A DNA stretch of 64,000 nt from Bettongia penicillata ogilbyi (taxonomy: Eukaryota > Chordata > Mammalia > Diprotodontia > Potoroidae), in the NCBI GenBank assembly GCA_023548195.1, contig JAJHZJ010000700.1, positions 62,001-126,000 on the forward strand, read 5' to 3'. The position numbers and the translations under genes are program-made. Shown piece by piece: positions 46,030 to 56,174 of this stretch. The notes below the pieces were generated by a model. That model was not told the DNA's origin. It saw nothing but the letters and a program-made list of their open reading frames with translations, and searched no databases. Positions within the stretch are counted from its first letter, which is position 1. Each line of letters starts with the position of its first letter.

Positions 46030-46310
46030 ATAGAAATATGGTGATTGAACTGGAAACAAAGTTGATAACAATGGATTGGGACATGGCTCGACAAACTGTT
46101 CAAGGAATGCAATGCAGTATTACTGTCTGTAAAAAATGATGACTGAAGAACCTAGAGAAGTGTGGAAAAACTTGTATGAACAGATACAGCAAATCAGTAG
46201 AATCCGGGAGACAATGATATGACAATGTTCATGGAAAGAACTACCACAGCTAAGCAACTGAAATGGAATCTTGCAAAATTCTGATATATTTATCCCCAAA
46301 GAAGGAATAT
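46030..46310 (+). mobile_element. LINE-1 3' fragment, old
   Basis: 'gcaatgcagtattactgtct', 'gtaaaaaatgatgactga' and 'aaaacttgtatgaacagata' correspond to the end of L1 ORF2 and early 3' UTR seen at about 650-790, with more divergence. Confidence 0.55.
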
Positions 46311-46344
46311 GAGAAGGCACTTTTTTGCAGAGGTGGAAGCCTCT

Positions 46345-46625
46345 CCCCATCTCTGCCTCTTGGCTTTCCTGACTTTCTTCAAGTCTCAGCTAATGATTCA
46401 TTTTCTACAGGAAACCCTTTTGGTCCCACTTTACTCTTAACGTTTTCTCTTTATTGATCATCTTTGATTGGTTCAATATGTGTCTTATTCATACACAATT
46501 ACTCACATGTCTCCTTGCCACTGGGATCTCTGCAAGCAGAGATTTTTCACTATTTTTTATCCCTAGTGCTTAGCACAGTGCCCAACAACACATAGTGTAT
46601 GCTTACCAAATATTTCTTGACTTGG
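46345..46625 (+). mobile_element. L2 LINE 3' end
   Basis: Has the L2 order: 'ttcttcaagtctcagctaat', 'caggaaaccctttt', 'gatctctgcaagcagaga' and 'agtgcttagcacagtgccca', then 'tagtgtatgctta'. Confidence 0.62.
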
Positions 46626-46679
46626 ATCATGCCATATCATGTCAGATATATGATATATTGGAGAAGGGGAAAGGCAAAA

Positions 46680-46890
46680 AAAGTGCTTTTACAAATATTA
46701 TCCCATTTGATCCTCACAAACACTCTGGGAGGTAGGTGACTTATTATCTCCATTTGACAAATGAGAAAACTGAGAGAAACAGAGGTTAAGTGATTTGCCC
46801 AAGGTCACCGAGCTGGTAGGGATCTGAGTGGATATTTGAACTCAGGTCTTCCTGACTCCAGGCCCAGCACCCTTTACACTGAGCTACCAG
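46680..46890 (+). mobile_element. MIR/THER-type CORE-SINE
   Basis: 'aaatattatcccatttgatc', 'ctcacaaacactctgggagg', 'taagtgatttgcccaaggtc', 'gaactcaggtcttcctgact' and 'ccaggcccagcacc' occur in order. Confidence 0.75.
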
Positions 46891-46894
46891 CAAC

Positions 46895-48078
46895 TTCTAT
46901 GTTACTTGGTTTTACAAAAATTTCCCTCTTCCTCTTTCTAAAATTAGAAAATTTAGAAAATTAGAAAATAAAAGAGATGGCTTTCTGAGGGAGGTAATCC
47001 AATAAGAGTTGTGAGTTCTATGGAAAGAAAAGTTATCAATAAAATTTAAAAAATGAATATGATGCTTTATTGGAGTCTTGAAAGTCTTAGGATGTGATGG
47101 AGGAGTACAGACATGGGAGACAGCTTGTGTGAAGGCACTGGGGAAAGAAACAAGGAATCATGGGGAGAGGAGAGAGAGTCAGAGGGAGACACACACACAC
47201 ACAGAAAGAGAGAGAGAGATAGAGACAGAGACAGAGAGACAGAGACAGACAGAGAGACAGAGAGAGAGACAGAGAAATAGAGAGAAACAGACAGAAACAG
47301 GGAGAGACACAGACAGAAGCTGAGAGAGACAGAGACAGAGGGAGAGGGAATAGTATAGAAAGATCCCTATGGGAGATAGGGACAAAGATACAAAAGAGAA
47401 AGAAACAGAGAACCAGAAGTGACAGACATATATAGAGATTTTAGAAAACAGAGTGACAAATGGCCCAACAAGGAGAAAAAGACAAGTATCAGAATTTCTA
47501 TTCCCAGATGGAACATCTGGCTCATTGTGTCTGTCTATCATGACCATTGCCCTAAAGAGGCCTAAGATATTCCTGCCATAGAACATCTGGCCATTGAGGT
47601 CCTGTATTGTTTAGGCAGGGAAATTGAGGCTTTAAAAAGCCAGCCTGTGACCTGCCTAGGATGATTTAGTGGATTCATGCCCCTGATCCTTCACACACTG
47701 TGTCCCTCATGCCCTCATAATTGCTCTCCCCAGGAATTCCCTGTCACAAATCTGTTCTGGGGATAAGAGCCAAACTGGGATGACTTCCTGCCCTGAAGCA
47801 GATGGAGAGGCCAGGCCCACCTGTCTCTCTCCTCCCCCAAGCCCCAGGGGAGCCTGGGTCCCAGCTGTCACTCTTCTCCCCACTGCCCCAGAAGAACTGT
47901 GTCCCAGCTGTCAGCCACTGGATTCAGAGACTAAGACCGAACAGAGACAGAAGCAGAGACAGAGACAGAACAAACTGAGAGAAAAGAGATAAAGAACAGA
48001 AAAAAACAGATTAACCCACAAGAAGACAGCTCAGACAGACAGCAAAGAGAAGATACAGAATCCAAAGGGGCCAAAAAC

Positions 48079-48082
<4 letters not shown>
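46895..48082. other. Purine-rich region upstream of CABP5
   Basis: From about 47.17 to 47.35 kb there is an interrupted GA/GACA tract (gagacagagacaga units). The rest is unique-looking DNA without a credible exon. No TATA box or TAATCC-type photoreceptor element was seen in the last 600 bp before the CABP5 ATG. Confidence 0.6.

Positions 48083-48154
<72 letters not shown>
48083..48154 (+). repeat. (AG)36 microsatellite upstream of CABP5 exon 1
   Basis: An uninterrupted 72-bp AG dinucleotide run ending about 130 bp before the CABP5 start codon, probably in the 5' UTR or promoter. It sits in a broader purine-rich stretch (about 47.15-48.25 kb). Confidence 0.98.
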
Positions 48155-48160
<6 letters not shown>

Positions 48161-48287
48161 AAGTATAGGGAAAGGGAGAAAGAGACATAAATAAAGGAGA
48201 GAGAGAGAACCATAAAAAGAGACAAGAAGAGGGTTGTGAGCTGTGAGACCTCTGCAAGATCCTGCATCTTGTTCTGTCTTTGGCCCC

Positions 48288-48350
48288 ATGCAGTTCCCCA
48301 TGGGACCAGCTTGCATCTTCCTGAGGAAAGGGATTGCGAAGAAACAGAGG
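48288..48350 (+). CDS. CABP5: CABP5 coding exon 1
   Basis: Encodes residues 1-21, from the ATG to the donor AGG|gtgaga. The first ATG has a weak Kozak context (C at -3, C at +4). A second in-frame ATG at codon 5 is followed by G. The first is preferred because the encoded MQFP start is conserved in CaBP5. Intron 1 is 814 bp. Confidence 0.95.
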
Positions 48351-51300
48351 GTGAGAAATGGATGGGGAAAAAGGAAAGAGGGAAGGGAGAAAAGATAGAA
48401 ATGTAGATCTAGAAATGGAAGGCAGCTCAGAGGCCCTCTAGTCTGGCTCCTTCATTTCATAGATGAGGAAACTGAGGTTCAGGTAGATATGAAATATTTG
48501 TAAAGAGTTTTGCAAACCGTACAGCACTATGCACATGCTTAGTATTATTAATAGAAAAACTTGGCCAAGATATCACAGGTGATAAACAAGAGAGCGAGAT
48601 TTGATCTCAGGACCCCGATTCCAGTACTTTTTCCTCTGTCCCATGCTGGACGGAGGTGGAAGAACTGGAGAAGAGAAAGGAGGCAGAAGGAGGAAGAAAG
48701 TTAGGGGGAAAGGCTAGAGGAGAAGGAAAGTTTAGAAAAGCATGAGGAAGAGGACTGAGGAAGGAGGAGAAAGCAGCTATAAGGAGCTGGAAAAGGAAGA
48801 AGAAAACTGAAGAAAAGAGGTGAAAGAGGAAGGAAGTAGGTGGATGGCAGGTTGGGAGAAATTCTCATCCAGGTGAATGAAAAGGAAGAAAGTGGAAGGG
48901 GAAAGAAGGAAGATATTGTCAAGAAAGGAATAGGAAAGAGAAGATGGGGAGGGGGCAGAAGCTGGATGAGCACTGAGGGAGGGGTTGGTGACCCCAGCAG
49001 GGACAGCCAGGAAAGAGGATGTGTATGAGAGGGTATGAATGGCCTCTAGCTCCCTCTTTCAGAACCCTGGAGAGAGCCTAAGGGTCACTGAGTAGTCCTG
49101 AAGAGGATCACTCACTCCTGTCCCTGCCTCTCCCCATCACTCTTTCCTCCTGTGCTTTCTTCAGGATCGTCCACTAGGACCAGATGAGATTGAAGGTAAC
49201 CTCCTTGCCCTTCTCCCTCCTCTGTAGTCCCTCTGAAGCAACTTCATCAGACCCTCTTCTCTTGCCATATTCTCCTTACTCCTACTCTAACTGTTCTCAA
49301 GGAAATGGTTTCTTGTGGTAGCTTATCCCCACAACCAGTTCCCCCAAACTCAGTCTTTCCTGGTAGTTTCAAATTCCCATTCACTGGTGGTATTTCCCCA
49401 GAAATTTTAAGTCCTCTAATTTCAATGGTTTTCAGTTCCCATTTATCTCAATCTACCTCCTCATGGCAGTGTCAGGAGTTTCCAACTCTCTTTCATTGGC
49501 GCCAGGAATCCCACCCCTGCCCACTCCTGGCTAGTTTTCATCAAGGCCTCTTTTATAGGTCCAGTCCTGTTCCCAGGAGGGGAATCTTGCTTTCCCTCAC
49601 TTTGTTGGTTTCCAGGCTCCTCATAATCTCCTTCCCATTTCCTGACTTTCTCCTAGAGCTTCGGGAAGCCTTTCATGAGTTTGACAAGGATCGAGATGGT
49701 TTCATCTCCTGCAAGGACCTGGGGAACCTGATGAGGACTATGGGCTACATGCCCACTGAGATGGAGCTGGCCGAGCTGGGACAGCAGATCCGAATGAACC
49801 GTGAGGGTTGGGGGTGGGGCAGGGGAAGATGGGGAGGGCTAAAGACAAAATGATGATACTCTTAAATTTCTACAGCTCTCAAAGGTTTTCAAAGTGTTTT
49901 CCTATCAGGTAGACAATGCAAGTATAGTTTTCACCATTTGACAGATGAGGAAACAGATTCTGTGAGAGAAATGGTTTATCCAGGGGTACACAGCTAGGGA
50001 AGTGGAAGAGCTCAGATTCAAACCCAGGCTTTCTAAATTGGAGCACAGGGTCCTTTTTATGGCTCTTGAGGGAGAGAGGTCAATAGATCAAGGAAGTAAG
50101 TGAAGAGAGGAAGTCAAATCAGTAATTCAAGGAAGATATTGGGCTTGGGTCTGGAGGCAAGAGTAAGGAAGACAATGGGAAGAGAAATGGAGATTGAGAT
50201 GAGCTTGACTTGAGAAAGAAATGGGGGAGGACTCAAGAGACTAGGATGTGATAAAGATGTTGTAAAGCTACTGGCAAATATGTTGAGTTTAGTGGTAGAA
50301 CTGGAGAGATGATAGGCTAGGGGTGAGAAAATAAGGAGATTGCTAGCACAGGAAGATCCTCATCTTTGCTTTGGAAGATGATGAGCCTGGGGCTGAGCAA
50401 ATAGTTGAGTGAGGACATAATAAGGATGGAAAGATGAAGGGTGTGGACTTTGCAAGATGGTGTGACCAAGGCGATCAGGAGGTGATATTGAGGAGAAGAT
50501 GGGGCTGAGGAAATGATGAAAAAGTAGAAATGATGATACTGGAAATTTGATGTTGGAGTTGGGATGAGGAGGATTATAGGAACATGAATGTTGAATGGGA
50601 GAGGACTGGAACGTCCTACTTCATTTTACTTCTGAAGAACGTGAGGCACAGGAGATGAAGTGATTTCTCCAAGGTCCCAAGATGGTGTCAGAGGTCCTTT
50701 GACTCATTCTATTCTCCTAGCATTCTTCAGAATGAAGGAGGTAGACTTGGAGAGGTGATAGGGAGGAGAGAACATGATGAAAGTGGAGGAGATGGTGGCG
50801 CTGGAAATCTGCACTGGTCCAGAAATGACTGGAGAACCACCTCCTTGCCATGTCTCATGCATCACACCCTGTTTTGCATCCCTATATCTTTGTGTAGACT
50901 GTCCCTCAGGTCTGGAATGTTGTACCTTTTCATGAATGGTTCTGCATATCTCCAGCTTCCTTCAAAGCTCAGCCCAAGTTCTGCATTCTACATGAGGCAT
51001 TCCCTGATTTCTCTAGCTCTTTGTGTCCCCAGGAATCACTTTATATTTGTTTTGTGAACATTTTTCATTTACACACCTCTGTGCACACAATGTTTCTCCC
51101 TACAGAATGTAAGTTTCTTTGATGACAGGGGCTGTTTTGTTATTATCTTTGTATCTTCTGTGCTTATCCAAGTATCTGGCACAAATTAGATGGTTTTAAA
51201 TATTTGTTAACTGACTGACTGTGTGATCAAAGAACCAAGCCAGGGTTGGTGCTGTGGGTGCTAGGTGGGTCTTTGAGGAGCCTGGGCAGAAGCTCTTGAC

Positions 51301-51925
51301 TGGGGTAGCAGAAAGAAGAAGGGGGCTCCTGACCTGCCGTAGGGCACCTGGGGAGTCTAGGAATCTGGCACTCAGATTCAATCCTTGTTTTTTCCTCTCC
51401 TTGTTCTTAACCTCTCCCATCCCTAGTTGGTGGCAGGGTGGACTTTGAGGACTTTGTAGAGCTAATGACACCCAAGCTTCTGGCAGAGACAGCTGGGATG
51501 ATCGGAGTGCATGAGATGCGTGATGCCTTCAAGGAGGTGAGCATGGAGAGGGAGGGCTGTTGGACTACTGACTCCTGGAGGGGGTATCTCCTCCATCACA
51601 CTTTCTGAGCCTTGATCTCCTTTCATAAAAAGAGTCACTGCCTGGATGATCAGTGAACCCATTGAATCTTGGTAGTCTTCAAGGCCATAATCACTTAATA
51701 TATGGACAAGGTGCAGGGATGGTGAGGGAGGCCAGGGTCACTGAGGAGCACTTTTGCAGGGTATAAAGGTTATTTTGAGATCACAGAACCCACCTTGCCA
51801 TTTAAAAGAGAGGAAAACTGAAAGAAAGAGAGGGAGAGGGGGAAGGGAGGAGGAATGAGGTGGAATGAATGGGGAAAGAGAGAGGAAGGGAGAAAGGGAA
51901 GGGGAGGGAGAAAGAGAGGGAGAGG

Positions 51926-52024
<99 letters not shown>

Positions 52025-52929
52025 CAGAAGAAAAGGGGAGAGGAGAGAAAAAGGAGGGAGAAGGAAAGGGAAAGGGAGAGAGACTTGACCAGGCTGGAGA
52101 AAGCTATCCTTTATCAAGTCAGAGTTCTGACCTGGATAAAGCTGAAAGGGGTGGAAAAGGGAAGGACACCTGCTCTGCCCTCCCCCCCCAGCCCCCAGAG
52201 ACTCTACTTTTCCCTTCTGCCTGCCCTACCAGAAAGTCTTTCCAGATTAATCCCCATGCCCTTGTTCCATTTCCTCTTGCTTCTGGGCTGTGCCTGGGGT
52301 CAGTTTGATGCCAATGGAGATGGCTCAATCACCCTAGTAGAACTTCGCCAAGCCATGCAAAGACTTCTGGGGGAGCAGCTCAGTGCCCAAGAGATTTCTG
52401 AGGTTGTGAAGGAGGCTGATGTCAACGGAGATGGCACAGTGGATTTCGAAGGTGACATAGGCCCCTCCAGCCAGGGCTGGCCCCCTCCTTATAGGCCTCA
52501 GTTCAGTTTCTGCAAGTTTAGATTTCTGGGAGCTATCAGATGCTTAGAGATCCCCAACTCCATCCCCACCATGTCCATTTGAATAGGGGAAAGCCTGAGT
52601 CCTAGAGAGGGGAAGGGAGTGGCCCAAGGTAAGGAGAATAAGAACTTGGATAGCATAGGGGGAATGGACCCCTTAGAAATCTTCACCAACTTGAACCATA
52701 CCTTTTCCCAGCTGAGAAATAGGATAGGAGAGGGATAGGGACTTCCCCAGGTGCGGGATGGAAGGGTCCTACAAGGGTGAATTCTGGGCCAGTGGGTGGG
52801 CTTGGGAGTGTAGGAAAATCCTGAGAATGCTGGTGGGAGGCAGAGGTAGGGTCAGGGAATGGGAGGGATAGGCATTCACCTGCATCTTTTCCTTCCTTCA
52901 CAGAATTTGTGAAGATGATGTCCCGCTGA
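48288..52929 (+). CDS. CABP5: Calcium-binding protein 5 (CaBP5), six coding exons
   Basis: CaBP5 is a cytosolic calmodulin-like Ca2+ sensor of retinal bipolar and inner-ear cells that modulates voltage-gated Ca2+ channels (known for the family). Joining 48288-48350, 49165-49195, 49657-49800, 51427-51536, 52304-52451 and 52904-52929 gives 174 codons including TGA, matching the 173-residue human protein. Residues 1-21 form the CaBP5-specific N-terminus (starts [17 protein letters not shown]). EF-hand 1 loop is residues 41-52 with D41, D43, D45 and G46. EF-hand 2 (about 77-88) has lost the acidic ligands (R77, N79, G81), as in other CaBPs. EF-hand 3 loop is 118-129 (D118, N120, D122, E129) and EF-hand 4 loop is 155-166 (D155, N157, D159, E166). 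The C-terminus is FVKMMSR. The split pattern 31/144/110/148 is typical of CaBP genes. Paralogues CABP1, 2 and 4 fit worse at the N-terminus and at the [13 protein letters not shown] stretch. The 5' UTR and transcription start were not located. Confidence 0.97.
48415..48640 (+). mobile_element. MIR-like SINE in CABP5 intron 1
   Basis: 'agatgaggaaactgaggttc' and a later degraded 'cttggccaagatatcacagg' core. Intron 1 beyond this is purine-rich (48640-48960) with no other feature. Confidence 0.5.
49165..49195 (+). CDS. CABP5: CABP5 coding exon 2 (31-nt micro-exon)
   Basis: A 31-nt exon between a pyrimidine-rich acceptor (tgctttcttcag) and the donor GAAG|gtaacc. It encodes [10 protein letters not shown] plus the first base of E32. 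A 31-nt exon here is characteristic of the CaBP family. It is too short to find by ORF length and was placed by splice sites and protein similarity. Confidence 0.94.
49657..49800 (+). CDS. CABP5: CABP5 coding exon 3 (EF-hand 1)
   Basis: A 144-nt exon after the acceptor tttctcctag, ending AACC|gtgagg. It encodes E32 to N79 and the first base of L80. It holds all of EF-hand 1 (loop [12 protein letters not shown]) and the CaBP signature [13 protein letters not shown], which follows the first loop. Intron 3 (49801-51426) is the largest and contains a MIR-type SINE and an L2 3' end. Confidence 0.97.
49865..50050 (+). mobile_element. MIR-type SINE in CABP5 intron 3
   Basis: 'ttttcaccatttgacagatg', 'aggaaacagatt', 'tacacagctagggaagtg' and 'attcaaacccaggctttct' occur in order. 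Confidence 0.6.
50835..51222 (+). mobile_element. L2 LINE 3' end in CABP5 intron 3
   Basis: 'gtctggaatgttgtaccttt', 'cagcttccttcaaagctcag', 'cattctacatgaggcattcc', 'cctacagaatgtaagtttct' and 'gatgacaggggctgttttgt' are followed by the terminal 'tatttgttaactgactgact'. Confidence 0.72.
51427..51536 (+). CDS. CABP5: CABP5 coding exon 4 (degenerate EF-hand 2)
   Basis: A 110-nt exon after acceptor catccctag, with donor GAG|gtgagc. It encodes L80-E116, including the non-functional second EF loop ([10 protein letters not shown]), the family stretch [14 protein letters not shown] and the entering helix of EF-hand 3. Confidence 0.97.
51933..52020 (+). repeat. (AG)44 microsatellite in CABP5 intron 4
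   Basis: An uninterrupted 88-bp AG run within a longer purine tract (about 51.82-52.08 kb). Long Arg/Glu reading frames across it are low-complexity artefacts. Confidence 0.98.
52304..52451 (+). CDS. CABP5: CABP5 coding exon 5 (EF-hands 3 and 4)
   Basis: A 148-nt exon after acceptor ctggggtcag, with donor GAAG|gtgaca. It encodes F117 to E165 and both functional C-lobe loops ([12 protein letters not shown] and [12 protein letters not shown], the last residues completed by exon 6). The polypyrimidine stretch before this acceptor is interrupted by purines. An (AG)44 tract lies about 280 bp upstream in intron 4. Confidence 0.97.
52904..52929 (+). CDS. CABP5: CABP5 coding exon 6 (C-terminus)
   Basis: After acceptor ccttccttcacag, the coding part is 26 nt and completes the last EF-hand and the terminal residues FVKMMSR before TGA. 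The same exon should run on into the 3' UTR. Confidence 0.95.
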
Positions 52930-53079
52930 AGAGGCCCCCCCAACCCTGGCCTGTCTTCCCCGCTTTCCTTCTCCAGAAAATGCTTGGAAATCCTGAGTGG
53001 GTGGCATGGGGAGAACTGGGGCAGGAACCCTTCTCACCCTCCCTTGGTGGGATCAGCAGTCATAGCATTATAGGATCAC

Positions 53080-53235
53080 AGGATTTAGAAATAGACTAGA
53101 GTTTAGAGATGATTAAATCCAATTGCCTAATTTCCTAGCTGGATAAATAAGCCCAGATAGGGGGAGGAGAGATTTGCACAAGGTCACACGGAGTCCCCAG
53201 TGGAGCCTGGGGTGGGAGGTTTCCCGACCTCATTC
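53080..53235 (+). mobile_element. MIR-like SINE in the presumed CABP5 3' UTR region
   Basis: 'tagagatgattaaatccaat', 'taagcccagataggggga' and 'caaggtcacacggagtcccc' preserve MIR order. A second copy lies at 53690-53880 (aggtcacacagcttgtaaat). Confidence 0.5.
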
Positions 53236-53925
53236 AGCGGTCTCTTCAGTGACATCCCACAGGCAGGGTTGTCTTGCTCTCTTCCCTTCCCCCACCCCTG
53301 ATGCCCTTTGGGATTTTGTCTTTCCTATCTCCTGAGCCCCAAAGCTCACAAAAATGGAGTTTAATCTCCAAATCAGATTAACAGCTCTGGCCCTGTGGTT
53401 TTTTTCTGAAAAAGCTGATCCTTGGGTGGTTAATCCTTTGGGGAAATCCTAGCCCAGGAAGGGGTCTCTGGGGTCCCTGACTCCCCCTTCCCAAACCTGG
53501 AGTGTCCCCATCCTGAATTCTGTCCCTCTGAGTCTTTCATCTGGAGAAGTCAAATCTGCCCAGCTGAGGTCTCTAGGAGAAAGAATGCTATTGACACCAC
53601 AGGTTAAAAAGACCTTTCTCTAGTCAGTTTGTCCCCCTTCTGTGAGGTCAGGTCCCCCAGTTCTCTGTCTCTGTCTGCTGCTTCTCATCAGAGTCATAGA
53701 TCCAGAACACAAAGGGATTGTAGAGGTCATTGAGTCCAATGTACTTATTTTGGGGCCCCATGGAGATGAAATGATGAGTTCAAGGTCACACAGCTTGTAA
53801 ATTCTAGGCAGAGGAGGGATCCAAACATGGGTCCTTTGACCCCAAAGACAGTTTGTTCTTTGTCTTGTGCCACATTTTCCCCACCAATGTAGAATTAAAA
53901 AAATACACAATTAGCAGTTCAAGAA

Positions 53926-53931
53926 AATAAA
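53926..53931 (+). promoter_or_regulatory. Candidate CABP5 polyadenylation signal AATAAA
   Basis: This is the first canonical AATAAA I see downstream of the CABP5 stop, about 1 kb away. A weaker ATTAAA lies at 53894-53899. Use of either site is inferred from position only. Confidence 0.35.
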
Positions 53932-54059
53932 TCCATGAAGGAGAATCTTTTTAAAGAAGTGAGAGATGGACATATTAGGAATATAAAAAATGCTGAGGTG
54001 GAAGAAAAGATACTAGAAAGTGAGATAGCATATGCAGAGGTGGGTGGGTCATTGAAATC

Positions 54060-54300
54060 TGGAACTTGAGAGGGTGCTTAGAGATCATTCAGTCCACCCA
54101 CCTTCCCCAAGTAGGAGATACTGCTACATTTTCCCTTCTAGACAGAGCATTATCCACTGTCTGCTTAAATTCTCTAGTGAGGGGAATGCACTGCCTCTCA
54201 TTTTCAAGCATGTCCTGGCTTCTTCCATCTCTAGACCTCCCCTCTCACAATATGCCTCCCTTGACTGGACAGTTCCCTTGTCACCCTTCTCCATCCTCTC
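54060..54300 (-). mobile_element. CR1/L3-like 3' fragment, antisense
   Basis: 'cttagagatcattcagtcca', 'tctgcttaaattctctagtg' and 'aggggaatgcactgcctctc' match the antisense CR1/L3 3' region at low similarity. The flanks 53236-54059 and 54300-54570 show no gene apart from the poly(A) candidates and SINEs listed. Confidence 0.42.
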
Positions 54301-54569
54301 TTCCATCTCTCAACCTAGTCTTCCACTATGGTTGACCATGTTACTTGTGAATTAATTCCCTCTAGGTTCTATAAACATTTCTCATTCACATCTCTGGCCT
54401 GTGTTTGATCTCTTCCACAACTTCTGCCAGATCTAGGGCTCCCTGAAAACTAGCCATACCTCCCCAATTCTGGACACTGATTTTTTCTTTAGACCCATTT
54501 ATGAAATTTTATATTTAGCTCATAGAGCTTCTCAGATAGCATGGGATCAGGGTCTCTCTGGGGAAGGAT

Positions 54570-54785
54570 GAACCTTAGGATAACAGATTTAGAGCTGGGA
54601 TGGATTTTAAAGGTAATCCATTCCCTTCACTTTGCAGATGTAGAATTGGAAGAATGGTGAGTCATGGGGAGGGAAGGTAAGAATCATTTTCTTGAGGTTA
54701 CATAGATTATAGATGGCAGAGATGGGATTTGAACATAGGCCCTCTGATTTCCCAGTTCTTCACACTGAAACAAGCTGCCTCCTAG
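54570..54785 (+). mobile_element. MIR-type SINE
   Basis: 'acagatttagagctgggatg', 'tttgcagatgtagaattg', 'gatgggatttgaacataggc' and 'ctgattt' in MIR order. A G10 homopolymer lies just after, at about 54850. Confidence 0.55.
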
Positions 54786-55239
54786 GGAAGGGCAGGTCAA
54801 GGGCAGGGATGGCACCCACATGATCAGGAAGAGAGATGAATGTTTAAGTGGGGGGGGGGGGTCTTCTTTGCCACAACATCTTCCCTGGAGCTGAGCAGAG
54901 GGGAATCAATTCCATGTGAAAATGTATAAAAATTTTATCAACTTAGATACATTAGGGACTAAGTTCAGTTTCAGATTGGGGTTGGGACCACTGGACTGTG
55001 AGCTCCCTGAGGGGAAGCACCATGTCTGTATCCTTTCTCCTCCTTAAATTCCAGCATCACATTCCCAGCTCCTGCAATCAATCAATTATTAATCATTTAT
55101 TAAGCATCAAAATTCTAATCCAACCTCAGAGGTAGGCACTCTGCTAAGTGCTGGGAATCAAAGACAAAGGCATATCATTCCCTTTCTTCAAGGAACTTTC
55201 ATTGTTTGAGGTTACACAATACTACACACACACAAAATA

Positions 55240-55583
55240 AATACAAGGCCATTTTGAGGAGCATGTGGTCTGGCAGCATCGGTCCCAGCCCCGGTGGAGG
55301 TGATGGCAGCAGAAGCAGCATCAGAGGCGGCTTCCAGAGCTCTGGGCCCACAGATGGTGGGGGATCGAGGGGCTTATTTAAAATCCTTGAAGCCTGGGAC
55401 AGTTCACGCACACCCATCCCCACTGGAAACAGAGTCCTACTTTGACAAAGAGTTAGAAAGTCAAGTGTTTGCTGGGAAGATGAGCAAACAGCGTAAAAAA
55501 AATACTATAGAGTCTTCAGTGACAAAGAAAATCAGGGATAAGAGTAGAGGAGGACAGCAGAGTCAAAGCTCCTACACCAAAAC
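55240..55583 (+). mobile_element. Half-L1 element 'e', 5' fragment only
   Basis: The 5' region and first ~33 codons of ORF1 (ATG at 55480-55482, MSKQRKK...) match the inverted copy at 58100-58460. It stops abruptly where a MAR1 SINE begins. L1-type insertions usually lose their 5' end, so this piece, which has lost its 3' end, must have been deleted or rearranged after insertion. Confidence 0.7.
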
Positions 55584-55805
55584 CTTGCTGTTGTTGTAGT
55601 TCAGTTGTGTCTGACTCTTTGTGACCCACTTAGGGTTTTCTTGGCAGAGATATCAGAATTCTGAGGCGAACTGAGGCAAACAAGGTTAAGTGACTTGCCC
55701 AAGGTCTCACAGGTTGTATGTGCCTGAGGCCAAATTTGAACTCAGGAAGATGGAACCCTAACCTGGCAGGCTATCCACTGCAGTACCACCTAGCAGCCCA
55801 GAAAC
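55584..55805 (+). mobile_element. MAR1-type marsupial SINE
   Basis: 'tgttgtagttcagttgtgtc', 'tgactctttgtgacccactt', 'gttaagtgacttgcccaagg' and 'tttgaactcaggaagatgga' are followed by 'ctatccactgcagtaccacc' and 'tagcagccc'. Confidence 0.85.
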
Positions 55806-55954
55806 TCAGTGGTATGAAAATTTCTGTTTCGTGACTGAAGATGATAGAGGGCCCAGTCCCATTTCTCCAAGGCAATCCAGGCTTCTTTCTCCCTCTTGGG
55901 CAAGTCTAGACTCAGCTTGCTTTCCATCTGCATTACTTGCCCAAGATTTATGCC

Positions 55955-56174
55955 AAGAGAGGTGGGATAGCCTAACAGAAAGAGCACTGATCCCAATTCG
56001 AGTTAGGAAACACTCAGGTTCAAATCCTGCCTCAGATGTCACCTAGCAAGTTTATCCTGACCTGCTTAGAGCCTGTTTCTTCATTTGCCAAATGAAGGTA
56101 ATGACTCTTTTCACTACTCACATCGCTTCCCTACTTGAAGGAAACACTTTAAAAGTGTGAGCTATTATTATTTT
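55955..56174 (+). mobile_element. tRNA-derived MIR/THER SINE, split by half-L1 'd'
   Basis: 'ggtgggatagcctaacagaa', 'caggttcaaatcctgcctca' and 'tttcttcatttgccaaatga' are followed by 'aaagtgtgagctattattat'. The ATT-rich tail is also found at 58834-58847 on the far side of half-L1 'd', consistent with insertion into the SINE tail. Confidence 0.65.

Noticed and set aside
47179..48316. Several minus-strand Ser/Leu-rich frames
   Set aside because: Antisense of purine microsatellites upstream of CABP5, with no motif or splice context.
51855..52582. + strand frames of 77-237 codons rich in Arg-Glu repeats
   Set aside because: They read through the (AG)44 tract. The 237-codon one only picks up CABP5 exon 5 by running through its acceptor.
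55955..56060. tRNA gene
   Set aside because: The tRNA-like A/B-box stretch belongs to a tRNA-derived SINE with a SINE core and tail.
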